From the NCBI GenBank assembly GCA_020047835.1, contig JAIFNJ010000090.1, positions 1 to 24,203 on the forward strand: a stretch of 24,203 nt of DNA, given 5' to 3'. Positions 7,823-17,049 of the stretch are shown here, in pieces (positions within the stretch are counted from its first letter, which is position 1; each line of letters begins with the position of its first letter). The translations under genes were made by a program, and so were the position numbers. The notes below the pieces were generated by a model, which was given only the letters and a program-made list of their open reading frames with translations, ran no database searches and was not told the origin of the DNA. The DNA comes from Bacteroidota bacterium. Lineage in GTDB: Bacteria; Bacteroidota; Bacteroidia; Bacteroidales; SZUA-534.

Positions 7823-8905
7823 ATGTGTATGGTAAAACTACTTGAAAGTACTAAAAATAATAAACCTTTTGTAGTGGCATATTTTCTTTTGGTTTACGGC
7901 TTAAGTCATGCTTTAGTTGATGCCTCATGTGCTTTTTTGGTTATGGGTGCTATTGATGTGCAACATGATATGTGGCTGTATATTATATTTTACAATGCTC
8001 TTGCTTTTGGGTTACAAATGCCATTAGGTTTGTTGTTGGATAACTATTGCTACCCTAAAATTGCGACTATTCTTGGTTTGGTTTTTATTATAGGGGCTTA
8101 TATTTTTTTCATTACTCCAATGGCTGCAGTAATTTTAGCAGGTTTAGGGAATGCGCTGTTCCATGTGGGTGGGGGGAAGATAGCCTTAACTATTGATAGT
8201 AAAAAGGCTATCTATCCTGCAATTTTTGTAGCCCCCGGAGGGATTGGCTTGGCTTTAGGTATATATCTTTCTGTGACTCATATAGTTTTTAATATATTGC
8301 TTTTTCCAATTTTATTAGTGCTTATGATTGGTTTGTTATTGATTACAAAAGTGCCCACACTTTCAGAGGCAAAAGTTTCGAAACAAGCTGTAAACTATAT
8401 TTTACTAATCATCCTATTTTTGGTGCTATCCATTTCCATAAGATCACTAATTGGATTGACAATCTCATTTCCATGGAAATCAAACCCTTATCTGTTGATA
8501 CTATTAACGGCATCAATAGCCTTTGGAAAGGTATTTGGGGGTATTTTGGCTGACCGGTTTGGCTGGATTAAAACAGGTTTATCGGGTTTGTTACTTGCAG
8601 CTCCTTTATTGGCATTTGGAGCCACATATCCTATTTTTGGGTTGGTAGGTATCTTTGTATTTAACTTTACTATGCCCATAACTTTGGTAGCTATTTCAAA
8701 TGCTTTACCCGGCCGGGCAGGATTTGCCTTTGGTATAACAACTCTGGCTTTGTTTATGGGTGCTATTCCCACATATACCCATTCCATTGGCTGGATAACT
8801 CAAGAATGGGTAGTATTTATATTTGTACTTCTTGCCGCAGTTTTTTTATACCTTGGCCTGAGTACTTTTTTAAATAAAAAGGTTGATGTAATTGAAAAAG
8901 ACTAA
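7823..8905 (+). CDS. MFS-type membrane transporter
   Basis: A 360-residue integral membrane protein with about 11-12 hydrophobic helices and little else, consistent with a short member of the major facilitator superfamily. The helix 2-3 segment PLGLLLDNYCYPK resembles the MFS 'G-x-x-x-D-R' signature. GNALFHVGGGKIAL near residues 110-125 recalls the glycine-rich motif of fosmidomycin-resistance-like exporters. The second half contains GKVFGGILADRFG, the repeat of the same signature. Substrate unknown. ATG codons occur at 7823 and 7829 (codons 1 and 3), with no ribosome binding site to choose between them. A 139-base gap separates it from the four-helix gene; shared strand and membrane location suggest a functional link but do not prove it. 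Confidence 0.8.
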   Translation: MCMVKLLESTKNNKPFVVAYFLLVYGLSHALVDASCAFLVMGAIDVQHDMWLYIIFYNALAFGLQMPLGLLLDNYCYPKIATILGLVFIIGAYIFFITPMAAVILAGLGNALFHVGGGKIALTIDSKKAIYPAIFVAPGGIGLALGIYLSVTHIVFNILLFPILLVLMIGLLLITKVPTLSEAKVSKQAVNYILLIILFLVLSISIRSLIGLTISFPWKSNPYLLILLTASIAFGKVFGGILADRFGWIKTGLSGLLLAAPLLAFGATYPIFGLVGIFVFNFTMPITLVAISNALPGRAGFAFGITTLALFMGAIPTYTHSIGWITQEWVVFIFVLLAAVFLYLGLSTFLNKKVDVIEKD

Positions 8906-8951
8906 TTCAAATGATGTTCCATAGGCCACAGGATTTTTATATCTTTACCAA

Positions 8952-9659
8952 ATGATAAAGAAACTTTTTTTTATATCATTCCTGATGCTCTTTTGGAGCG
9001 CATGTCAGGAAACGGATTTGGAGCCAATACCTGTAGTTTACAATTACAGCTATTTCCCGATGGATAGCGGAGCATGGCGCGAATTTGAAGTTACTACTAT
9101 TGTGATTGATAAACCCTCGAATGTGTTTGATACCTCCCGTTATTATTTGTTGGAGCGATGGGCTGGCTGGACTTTAGGTGCCTCCTATGATTCCGTGATG
9201 AAATTGGAACGGTTCACCAAAATAGCACCAAATCAATCGTGGAATATTTTATCGGTTTGGCAGTCCAGTATTTTAAATCAAGAAGCAATCCAGGTAGAGG
9301 AAAATATTAGGTACGTAAAGTTGAATTTTCCGGTTCAGTTAAATAAAGAATGGAATGGTAATCGATACAACCGTCTTGATACATTGAATAAATACAATTA
9401 TAAAATTAAAACCATCGATACACCTTATTCAATGAATAATCTGTTGTTTGATTCGGTTTTGACAGTTGTTCAGAAAGAAAAATCATCAGCTATTGATAAA
9501 ATATATTTTGAGGAAAAATTTGCGGTTGGAATTGGACTTATTGAGAAAGTGCAAACCGATGTGTATTCTAAGGATGTTGACCAAACGGTACCTATTGAGG
9601 AGCGTATTACCAAAGGAATGATCTATCACCAAAAACTAATTGGCTATGGCAACAAATAA
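8952..9659 (+). CDS. Hypothetical lipoprotein
   Basis: A 235-residue protein with a type II signal peptide: MIKKLFFISFLMLF followed by the lipobox WSAC, with Cys18 the expected lipidated residue. The next residues, QETDLE, are acidic and resemble the lipoprotein export signals that send Bacteroidota lipoproteins to the cell surface, so surface display is possible. The mature part is soluble, with a 'YFPMDSGAWREFEV' opening seen in many uncharacterised Bacteroidota lipoproteins. No catalytic motif is visible. Its last 14 bases overlap the start of the subtilase gene, so the two are translationally linked. Function unknown. Confidence 0.75.
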   Translation: MIKKLFFISFLMLFWSACQETDLEPIPVVYNYSYFPMDSGAWREFEVTTIVIDKPSNVFDTSRYYLLERWAGWTLGASYDSVMKLERFTKIAPNQSWNILSVWQSSILNQEAIQVEENIRYVKLNFPVQLNKEWNGNRYNRLDTLNKYNYKIKTIDTPYSMNNLLFDSVLTVVQKEKSSAIDKIYFEEKFAVGIGLIEKVQTDVYSKDVDQTVPIEERITKGMIYHQKLIGYGNK

Positions 9660-11304
9660 ACTTTTATTGTTAGTGGTTTTCTTTTTCTTGTTTATTACGG
9701 GGTTCTCGCAAAATTACAATTATGGCTATTTGGTTGAATTTACCGATAAATCAGGAACTACATACCAAACCAGCCATCCGGAAGCATTTTTATCGGAACG
9801 GGCCATTCAGCGACGAGCAAAACATAAGGTGTTAATAACGGATGAAGACTTTCCGGTAAATAAAAAATACTGCGACAGCCTATTGAGCTTTAATGCCAAG
9901 TTGCACGTTACTTCCCGGTGGTTTAATTCTGCCGTGTTTTTTACTAACGATGTGAGTTTTCCTTCAAAAGTGGAACCGATTTCGTTTGTTAAAAAAGTTA
10001 CCAAAATATATGGAACTACATTAAATAAAAGCGGGTTAGCCCAATCAAAATGGGACGATGAAGCCCAAAGTGAAATTCCGGTATTTGTGGATTATGGAGC
10101 ATCGATGAATCAGATAACCATGTGCAATGCACAGCTTTTGCACAATCAGGGATATTTAGGACAAGGATTGCACATTGCGGTTATTGATGGAGGATTTTTT
10201 AAGGTAAATCAACTGGAATGTTTTGATAGCCTTTTTCAAAACAATCGAATTTTGGGTACCTGGGATTTTGTGACCGGCGATTCCATGGTATTTGAAGACC
10301 ATACCCACGGCATGAATGTCCTGTCGATAATTAGTGGGAACCTTCCCGGCCAAATGTTGGGTTCAGCGCCCAGAGCCTCCTTTTGGTTGTTGCGGTCGGA
10401 AGATGTTAATTCTGAATTTCCTATTGAAGAAGAAAACTGGATTGCAGCTGCCGAGTTTGCCGATAGTGCAGGTATTGATGTTATTACCTCATCGCTTGGA
10501 TACAGCGAATTCGATGACCTCAGCATGAACTATAGCTATCAGGATATGGACGGAAAAACAACACGTGTAACTAAAGGTGCAGAGAAAGCATTTACCAAAG
10601 GTATTTTTGTGGTAAATAGTGCCGGAAATTCGCGAAGCGATCCTTGGTTCTTCTTAACTGCTCCCAGCGATGGAGAGCATGTTTTGGGAATTGGGGCGGT
10701 TGACTCCTTAAAAAATCTCGCTTATTTTAGCAGCAGTGGCCCATCGTCCGATGGCAGGGTAAAACCCGATGTTACTGCTCAGGGAATGGAAACTACTCTT
10801 ATTTATGCCAACGGTGTTGTGGGACGAGGCAGTGGAACCTCATTTTCCTGTCCGCTCGTGGCAGGTATGGTAGCTTGTTTATGGCAATCCTTACCAGAAT
10901 TATCCAATCAGGAATTACTAAAATTAATTCGTCAAACGGCCAGCAATACAAGTGCACCAGATAACGATTTTGGATATGGCATTCCTGATTTTGCAAAGGC
11001 ATTTTCAACTGGTTCAAATTCTAATATTGATGATTATTCTACCGATCAAATACTCACGTTATTTCCAAATCCGTTTTTTGATTACTTGCAAATAGATGCT
11101 TATGTAGTTGAAAACCAAAATATAACAATTAGTATCAGTGATATTTCAGGTTCTATAGTATATAAAGAAACTTTATTTGTAGAGAATACCACTGTCAACT
11201 CTTTTCGGATGGTAGGATTGTCGAAATTACAGGCAGGAGTTTATTTAGTAACGCTTACCACAAAAGATAAACTAAGCACGCAATTAATTCTAAAAGATAA
11301 ATGA
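9646..11304 (+). CDS. Subtilisin-like S8 serine peptidase with T9SS sorting domain
   Basis: A secreted endopeptidase of 552 residues. Signal peptide about 1-21 (ends TGFSQ). A propeptide-like region runs to about residue 150. The catalytic triad is Asp181 (AVIDGGF), His221 (DHTHGMNV) and Ser399 (GTSFSCP), with oxyanion Asn328 (NSAGNS), so the enzyme should be active. His is followed by Met where most subtilases have Thr. The C-terminus from about 470 is a T9SS type A sorting domain (LFPNPFFDYLQI to LQAGVYLVTL). The longest frame begins at a TTG at 9640. I use the ATG at 9646 because it starts a normal signal peptide. The stop TGA overlaps the xseA ATG (ATGA at 11301-11304). Targets unknown; likely extracellular protein degradation. 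Confidence 0.92.
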   Translation: MATNKLLLLVVFFFLFITGFSQNYNYGYLVEFTDKSGTTYQTSHPEAFLSERAIQRRAKHKVLITDEDFPVNKKYCDSLLSFNAKLHVTSRWFNSAVFFTNDVSFPSKVEPISFVKKVTKIYGTTLNKSGLAQSKWDDEAQSEIPVFVDYGASMNQITMCNAQLLHNQGYLGQGLHIAVIDGGFFKVNQLECFDSLFQNNRILGTWDFVTGDSMVFEDHTHGMNVLSIISGNLPGQMLGSAPRASFWLLRSEDVNSEFPIEEENWIAAAEFADSAGIDVITSSLGYSEFDDLSMNYSYQDMDGKTTRVTKGAEKAFTKGIFVVNSAGNSRSDPWFFLTAPSDGEHVLGIGAVDSLKNLAYFSSSGPSSDGRVKPDVTAQGMETTLIYANGVVGRGSGTSFSCPLVAGMVACLWQSLPELSNQELLKLIRQTASNTSAPDNDFGYGIPDFAKAFSTGSNSNIDDYSTDQILTLFPNPFFDYLQIDAYVVENQNITISISDISGSIVYKETLFVENTTVNSFRMVGLSKLQAGVYLVTLTTKDKLSTQLILKDK

Positions 11305-12680
11305 GCATTGAGTCCATCAGCTTATCGCAATTAGCCAGCGCAGCAAAAGCAGCCCTAAAAAACCAATTCCCTTTTCCGGTATGGGTGGTAGCTGAAATCA
11401 GCGAGATGAATGTGAACCGAAATGGACATTGCTATTTAGAACTTATTGAAAAAGAGTCCAATGGCGATAAAATATTGGCTAAAACCCGCGCTACTATTTG
11501 GTCATTTGCCTACCGGATGATACAACCTTATTTTGAAACCACCACCAATGAATCGTTACATGCAGGTTTGAAAGTGCTGGTAAAAACTACCGTTGAATTT
11601 CACGAGTTGTATGGGTTCAGCTTGAATATCATTGATATTGATCCGCAATATACCGTGGGCGAAATTGCCTTGAAAAGATCCAAAGTGATTCAACAATTGA
11701 AGGACGATGGTGTATTTGATATGAACCGATTGCACACCTTGGCATTGGTACCCCAGCGGATTGCCGTAATTTCGTCGGAAACAGCAGCCGGTTATGGTGA
11801 TTTTTGTGATGAATTAACCAATAATCCGTTTGGATTTGGTTTTTATACCGAGCTTTTCCCAGCAGTGATGCAGGGTGAGCAAGCGCCTCAATCAATTATT
11901 GATGCTTTTGAGCGGATTTATCTTTCCATTGAAAAGTTTGATGTGGTAGCTTTGTTGCGTGGCGGTGGTTCTAAAAGCGATTTGGGTTGTTTTGATGATT
12001 ATAGTTTAGCCTATTATATAACTCAATTTCCCTTGCCAGTACTTACTGGAATTGGACATGAGCGGGATGATTCCATTGCCGATATGGTGGCTCATACCCG
12101 ATTGAAAACTCCAACTGCCATAGCTGGTTTTTTGATAGATACGGTATCTGAATTTAATGGTCAACTCGATGATAATCTGATGTATGTAAATGATTTGGTA
12201 CAACAGCTTATTCAAAATAAAACCATGGATTTGGAAGGGCAATCAAAGCGGTTGCAATCCGGATTTATTGAATCATGGCATTACCACCAACAGGCATTAA
12301 TGCGTGCGAATTCAAAAATTGAGTATGGAGTGCTAAAATTTCAAAACAATCATTTTAAGAATCTGGAAAAATATTCTGTTGCCCTGCAATTTTTAGTGAA
12401 GAAGGGTTTGGAACTAAAATTGGACCAATGCAACCAGCAACAAAAAAGATTGATAAAGGGAATTAATCATGGTATTAAAGAGGAGGATAAACACTTGGAA
12501 TATTTACATGATATTTTGGAATGGGCCAATCCTCAAAATATTTTAGATCGCGGATATTCCATTGTCAGCAAACAAGGAAAAGCAATTAAATCATCCAGTC
12601 AATTAGCTCCTAACGATTTAATAAGTATTAAGTTAGCCCAAGGAGCCGTAACAGGTTTAGTAAAAAATATTCAGGAATAG
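11301..12680 (+). CDS. xseA: Exodeoxyribonuclease VII large subunit
   Basis: The catalytic subunit of exonuclease VII, which digests single-stranded DNA from both ends; it normally works with several copies of the small subunit XseB. The 459 residues comprise an N-terminal OB-fold (about 5-115, with PVWVVAEISEMNV and GHCYLELIE), the nuclease core (about 120-280) and a helical C-terminal part. Core motifs are RIAVISSETAAGYGDF, RGGGSKSDL (220-228) and GIGHERDDSIADMVAHTRLKTPT, where His253 and Asp256 correspond to the conserved GxGHxxD residues. ATGA overlap with the subtilase gene implies translational coupling. No xseB frame is found in the 165 bases downstream. Confidence 0.92.
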   Translation: MSIESISLSQLASAAKAALKNQFPFPVWVVAEISEMNVNRNGHCYLELIEKESNGDKILAKTRATIWSFAYRMIQPYFETTTNESLHAGLKVLVKTTVEFHELYGFSLNIIDIDPQYTVGEIALKRSKVIQQLKDDGVFDMNRLHTLALVPQRIAVISSETAAGYGDFCDELTNNPFGFGFYTELFPAVMQGEQAPQSIIDAFERIYLSIEKFDVVALLRGGGSKSDLGCFDDYSLAYYITQFPLPVLTGIGHERDDSIADMVAHTRLKTPTAIAGFLIDTVSEFNGQLDDNLMYVNDLVQQLIQNKTMDLEGQSKRLQSGFIESWHYHQQALMRANSKIEYGVLKFQNNHFKNLEKYSVALQFLVKKGLELKLDQCNQQQKRLIKGINHGIKEEDKHLEYLHDILEWANPQNILDRGYSIVSKQGKAIKSSSQLAPNDLISIKLAQGAVTGLVKNIQE

Positions 12681-12845
12681 ATTTTGGAACTACCCTAGTA
12701 ATATCATATAAAACAGGGCATTACTTACACCAATTCTTCGGCTTCCTCAAAAATTAGAATCCAAGTGATACTTGAAATTGACCGCTTTTGGCCTGCCTAA
12801 GGAAAAAAAGGTTTGTAAATAGCGAATAATTAGTAAATTTATGGC

Positions 12846-15545
12846 ATGATGAAATCCAAAACAATATCACTCATGCAATTGGCAAAATGCTTAATTCTCC
12901 TGTTTAGTTTACACTTGTTTCAAGTAGCTAATGCTCAAGATATAAAGCAATTGGAATCAAAACTTAAAAAAGCCAAAACTAAACCCGAAGAAGCCAGTTT
13001 ATTAAACGGAATTGGATTAAAATATAGGGAAGCCGGTAAACTCGATGAAGCTATTGACTTTCATTACAAAGCATTGGATATCTTTGAAAGTCTTGCCGAG
13101 CAGGAGGGTCAAGCTGAAACTTACAATTACCTTGGTACTGCTTTTTGGCGCAAGAACGATTATGAGCAAGCCATTCAATATTATACCTTGGCACTTCAGA
13201 TTCGCGAACAACAAGGTAAAAGAGATGATAAAGCCCGGATACTAAATAATTTAGGTTTGGCCAGCCAGAGCCTTGGCGATTATAATACTTCGCTTGAATA
13301 CTATTATCGAGCCTTAGGAGTTTGGTATCAGGAAGATAGCAAATCGGAAATAGCCACCACCTTAAACCATATTGGAAATGTATACTTGAATCGGAACACA
13401 CCCGATTCTGCAGAAATATATTATAAAAAAGCATTGATCATGCGTGAATCAATGACAGATACATTAGGGATTGCTTCAACCCTAAACAATTTAGCTACCT
13501 TATATAAAAACCAAAACAATTTTACTAAAGCGGTCAATTTTTTGGAACAATCCATTGCTTTATTGAAGGAAACCAATCAATTTGACCAGTTAGCCTCTAA
13601 TTACAATAACCTGGGAGGAGTTTACTGGCAAAATAAAGAGTATAAAAAAGCATTGGAAAACTATTTGCAGGCACTTGAAATGCGGGAACAAACGGGTGAT
13701 AAAAAAGTGATTGCTTCCACAATGAATAATATTGGATTGATATATAAAGATTTAGGCAATTACGAAAAAGCGTTGGAATATTATGAATTATCGCTGAAAG
13801 AATATCAACAAATGGGTGATCGGTTTTTAGAAGCTGATGCATTGAATTTTATTGGAGGTGTTTATTGGCAATCCGGCGATTATCGGAAAGCATTAGAAGT
13901 TTACAGACGCTCGTTTTCCATGCGTGATCAGGTAGGTGATCCAAAATATGTGGCCCGTTCACATACCAATCTAGCTTTGGTTTATCGTAGTTTAGGAGAA
14001 CGCGACAGTGCCTTGATGGAGTATCAAAAAGGATTAACTATTTATAAAGAATTGGGTGATCAGAAAAATGCGGCATCGATGCTAAATAATATTGGAACCT
14101 TGCATAAAGTGTTTAAAGAAGACGATTTGGCTGTGCAGTATTTTAAAATGGCTCTTGAAATGCGAACCGAAATCAATGATAGGAGTGGAGTGGCAAATTC
14201 ATCATTAAACCTTGGAAGTATTTATGTTGGAAAGAATAAACATAGCGAAGCTATTGTATTGTTTAATAATGCCTTAATCATTTCCCGTGAGCTAAAGTTT
14301 CAAGACTTAGAAAAAGATGTATTGTATGCTTTGGCTAAAGCTCATGCCGGTAAAAAAGAATTTGAATTAGCTTATTCTTATTTTGAAGAATATTCAAAAA
14401 TTAAGGATAAAATGATGAGTGGAGAAAGCATCAAGAAAATTGCGGATATGCAAATACGCTATGAAAGTGAAAAAAAGGAACGAGAACTGCAAAAAACTAA
14501 CATTCAATTGGTTCAGCAAAAAGATAAAAACAAGAGACAACGAAACTTAATATTTACTGGTGTTTCGATTCTTATTTTGATTTCTATTTTCTCGCTGCTA
14601 ATTGTCCAGCAAAACAAAAGAGTAACCCATGCTAATGAATTACTGGCTCTTAAAAATCAAGAGATTATTCAACAAAAAGAAGAGATATCGGCTCAGCGCG
14701 ATGCCATTGAAGACCAAAAAAACGAAATAACCAAACAACGCGACATTGCTGAAAGGCAGCGCGATCAAATAACGGAGCAAAAACAAAAAATTACTGATAG
14801 CATTGAATATGCCAGCCGGATACAAGCTGCCGTTTTACCACCTGAATCATTGATAAATCAGGTATTGAATAAGTATTTTATCATGTTCCGTCCAAGAGAT
14901 ATTGTAAGCGGCGATTTTTATTGGATGCGCAAAGTGAATAATAAATCAGTGGTAACAGTTGTTGATTGTACTGGACATGGAGTTCCAGGAGCTTTTATGA
15001 GCATGTTGGGTACATCGCTGTTAACCGAAATTATTGATAAGGGTAATTTTACCGATGCGGCGGATATTCTAAATAAACTGCGTGAAAAGGTAAAATATGC
15101 CCTACATCAAACGGCGGATTATATTGAAAGTACTACCGATGGTATGGATTGTGCACTTTGTATTATCGATTACGATAACAATAAACTGCAATTTGCTGGT
15201 GCCAATAATCCATTGTACCTAATACGGAACGATGAACTAATTGAATATGATGGTGATAGGATGCCCATTGGGGTTCATTTATTAGTTGAAGATAATTTTA
15301 CGAATCATTCTATCGATTTAATCAAAAATGACATGCTTTATATATTTTCTGATGGGTTTTATGATCAATTTGGAGGAGATAAAGGAAGGAAAATGTTTAC
15401 CCGTAATTTTAAACAAATATTGGTGGATATTCACGCTATGGATATTGAAATACAGCACAAAGAAATTGAAGCAAGGTTCGACCAATGGAAAGGATCAACC
15501 CGCCAGATTGATGATGTGTTGGTAGTTGGAATTCAAATAACATAA
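12846..15545 (+). CDS. TPR-repeat membrane protein with SpoIIE-type PP2C phosphatase
   Basis: An 899-residue transmembrane sensor phosphatase. A signal sequence (about 1-30) is followed by roughly eleven TPR repeats with a regular 40-residue period from about 50 to 515 (recurring 'A-x-x-L-N-N-I-G-x-x-Y' and 'Y-x-x-A-L'), expected to be periplasmic. A single transmembrane helix lies at about 568-587. A coiled coil (593-650, rich in QRD and QKNEI) leads into a cytoplasmic PP2C/SpoIIE domain (655-899). Metal-binding acids are present: Asp690 (SGDFYW), Asp707 (VVDCTGHGVPGAF), Asp836 (FSDGFYD) and Asp889/Asp890 (QIDDVLV). It probably dephosphorylates a Ser/Thr-phosphorylated regulator in response to an envelope signal. 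The SiaC-like protein at 19912 is a candidate substrate. ATG codons occur at 12846 and 12849. Confidence 0.93.
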   Translation: MMKSKTISLMQLAKCLILLFSLHLFQVANAQDIKQLESKLKKAKTKPEEASLLNGIGLKYREAGKLDEAIDFHYKALDIFESLAEQEGQAETYNYLGTAFWRKNDYEQAIQYYTLALQIREQQGKRDDKARILNNLGLASQSLGDYNTSLEYYYRALGVWYQEDSKSEIATTLNHIGNVYLNRNTPDSAEIYYKKALIMRESMTDTLGIASTLNNLATLYKNQNNFTKAVNFLEQSIALLKETNQFDQLASNYNNLGGVYWQNKEYKKALENYLQALEMREQTGDKKVIASTMNNIGLIYKDLGNYEKALEYYELSLKEYQQMGDRFLEADALNFIGGVYWQSGDYRKALEVYRRSFSMRDQVGDPKYVARSHTNLALVYRSLGERDSALMEYQKGLTIYKELGDQKNAASMLNNIGTLHKVFKEDDLAVQYFKMALEMRTEINDRSGVANSSLNLGSIYVGKNKHSEAIVLFNNALIISRELKFQDLEKDVLYALAKAHAGKKEFELAYSYFEEYSKIKDKMMSGESIKKIADMQIRYESEKKERELQKTNIQLVQQKDKNKRQRNLIFTGVSILILISIFSLLIVQQNKRVTHANELLALKNQEIIQQKEEISAQRDAIEDQKNEITKQRDIAERQRDQITEQKQKITDSIEYASRIQAAVLPPESLINQVLNKYFIMFRPRDIVSGDFYWMRKVNNKSVVTVVDCTGHGVPGAFMSMLGTSLLTEIIDKGNFTDAADILNKLREKVKYALHQTADYIESTTDGMDCALCIIDYDNNKLQFAGANNPLYLIRNDELIEYDGDRMPIGVHLLVEDNFTNHSIDLIKNDMLYIFSDGFYDQFGGDKGRKMFTRNFKQILVDIHAMDIEIQHKEIEARFDQWKGSTRQIDDVLVVGIQIT

Positions 15546-15606
15546 AAATAATTGATCCCAATAAGGTATTGGTTTAATAGAACATAAATAGTTAATATAC
15601 AGTAGA

Positions 15607-16881
15607 ATGAAGCATTTTTCGCAATTGGGTTTTTATTTCATATTATTTTGGTTAAGCATACTCTCTGTTAATAAGGTAAATGCTATCATTCAACCGGGCG
15701 ACAGTTTAATGAGCGAATTAGCAAAGGTACCTAAGGATAAAAAAGTTGATTATTTAATGAGCGTTTTGGAACAAACAAAAGGGTTGCCCATACAAAGTGC
15801 CATTCAGTATGCAGGCGAAGCCTTAGTATGGGCCGAGCAACTCAATGATATTCAGGATCAGGCTCAGGTATTGAATTATTTGGGGAATAGTTACTATAAC
15901 ATGTCAAATTTTGAACAAGCACTTGCATACTACCAGCAGGCATTAAAATTTACCATGCGATTGGGAAACCGTGCCGAGATAGCCAACCTGATGCAAAAGA
16001 TTGGTTTGGTATATTTCAATTCAGGTGATAACAAAAAAGCCCTTCTGTATTACGAACAAACTTTGAAAATATTCCAGGAATTACAATTCTCGATGCGCGA
16101 AGCCGAATTGCTTACAAGCATTGGTTCCATATATTTTCAGTGGGAAGAGTATCAAAAAGCTTATGATAGTTATAATTTAGCTTACAATATTTACAATACA
16201 CTGGAATACCTGCCGTCAATTGTGAATCTTAATTACCTTAAAGGATATTCGCTGTTTAAGCTTAAGGATTATAATGCAGCAATAAAATGCTACAATGAGG
16301 CCTTGGAAGCAAACAATAAGGTTGAAAACAAAATTGAAAGTTCAAAGTTAAATAATGCTATTGGTCAATTGTATATGGAACTAAAGGATTACAAGCAAGC
16401 TCTGACCTATTTTACTACGGCATATAATATTCAGGTGTTGGAAAACGATAAAATTGTATTGGCTCAATCACTAAATAATTTAGGGTGTGTATATCGCGAA
16501 TTAGGAAGTTATAGAAAGGCTCAGGAGCATTTTACCCAAAGTCTTGCTATTTCGCAGGAACTTGGCTTAAATTTAACTAAAATGGATAATTACCAATCGC
16601 TATATGAACTCTATTACGTGCAAAACGAATCAAAAATAGCGTTGGAATATTATCAAAAGTATGTTCAATTACGCGATTCTGTTTTTAAAAATAATCCCAA
16701 TATTGAGAAAAATCCGTCTTCTGTAACGCTTCAAAACGAAAAACTGCTACTAAAAAAACAATTGGTTTTTACCACTAAATTAATGAAGACCACAGCTGGA
16801 ATTGCCATTGGAATTATAGTAATTCTGCTTTTTATAATTTTCAGACTGCGTTTACAAAGTGGAAAACTTCAAAAACCCTGA
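15607..16881 (+). CDS. TPR-repeat single-pass membrane protein without output domain
   Basis: A 424-residue protein built like the N-terminal half of the preceding gene product. It has a signal peptide (about 1-26, ending VNKVNA), about seven TPR repeats (80-355) with 'L-x-x-I-G-x-x-Y' helices, a linker, and one transmembrane helix at 395-413. It stops only 11 residues after the membrane with a basic tail (RLRLQSGKLQKP). In related Bacteroidota proteins a histidine kinase, LuxR-type or PP2C domain follows at this point; here there is none. The following 168 bases contain no out-of-frame continuation, so it looks like a natural short form, not a recent frameshift. It lies 61 bases after the phosphatase gene and may be co-expressed with it. 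Confidence 0.85.
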   Translation: MKHFSQLGFYFILFWLSILSVNKVNAIIQPGDSLMSELAKVPKDKKVDYLMSVLEQTKGLPIQSAIQYAGEALVWAEQLNDIQDQAQVLNYLGNSYYNMSNFEQALAYYQQALKFTMRLGNRAEIANLMQKIGLVYFNSGDNKKALLYYEQTLKIFQELQFSMREAELLTSIGSIYFQWEEYQKAYDSYNLAYNIYNTLEYLPSIVNLNYLKGYSLFKLKDYNAAIKCYNEALEANNKVENKIESSKLNNAIGQLYMELKDYKQALTYFTTAYNIQVLENDKIVLAQSLNNLGCVYRELGSYRKAQEHFTQSLAISQELGLNLTKMDNYQSLYELYYVQNESKIALEYYQKYVQLRDSVFKNNPNIEKNPSSVTLQNEKLLLKKQLVFTTKLMKTTAGIAIGIIVILLFIIFRLRLQSGKLQKP

Positions 16882-16975
16882 GAATAATTAATTCCAAAAA
16901 TCAAATATTAATTAAACCGTATCTAGATTTCCATTAATTTGTTCAATTTTGCTAAAAATAAGGAAGTCAATAAAA

Positions 16976-17009
16976 TTAACTAATACGAGTAAAGGCTTTT
17001 ATTAGTTAA
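16976..17009. promoter_or_regulatory. Inverted repeat upstream of panB
   Basis: TTAACTAATA (16976-16985) is matched exactly by its reverse complement at 17000-17009, with a 14-base spacer, ending 40 bases before the panB ATG. There is no T tract after it, so a terminator is unlikely. An operator or leader hairpin is possible. I could not place a convincing promoter around it. Confidence 0.35.
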
Positions 17010-17049
17010 AGCTGTTCCATTAGCGGTTCTAACCATTAAAAAACTAAAC

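Noticed and set aside
7819..7824. TATAAT at the start of the MFS gene
   Set aside because: It overlaps the start codon, and Bacteroidota housekeeping promoters use TAnnTTTG. A promoter here could not serve the full-length gene.
12812..12840. TTTG-N17-TAAATTTA just before the phosphatase gene
   Set aside because: The spacer is two to three bases too short, and the start of transcription would fall on the start codon. I do not have enough support for a leaderless mRNA.
12681..12845. Possible xseB small-subunit gene after xseA
   Set aside because: The 165-base gap contains no frame of suitable length with XseB features.
13051..13434. 127-codon open frame on the minus strand inside the TPR phosphatase gene
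   Set aside because: It lies wholly within a clear TPR coding region in another frame. Its length follows from the repetitive codon pattern of the TPRs.
14650..14800. Repeated CAA/GAA-rich DNA in the phosphatase gene
   Set aside because: It encodes a coiled-coil linker (repeated QKNEI and QRD residues) in an unbroken frame, so it is protein periodicity and not a DNA repeat element.
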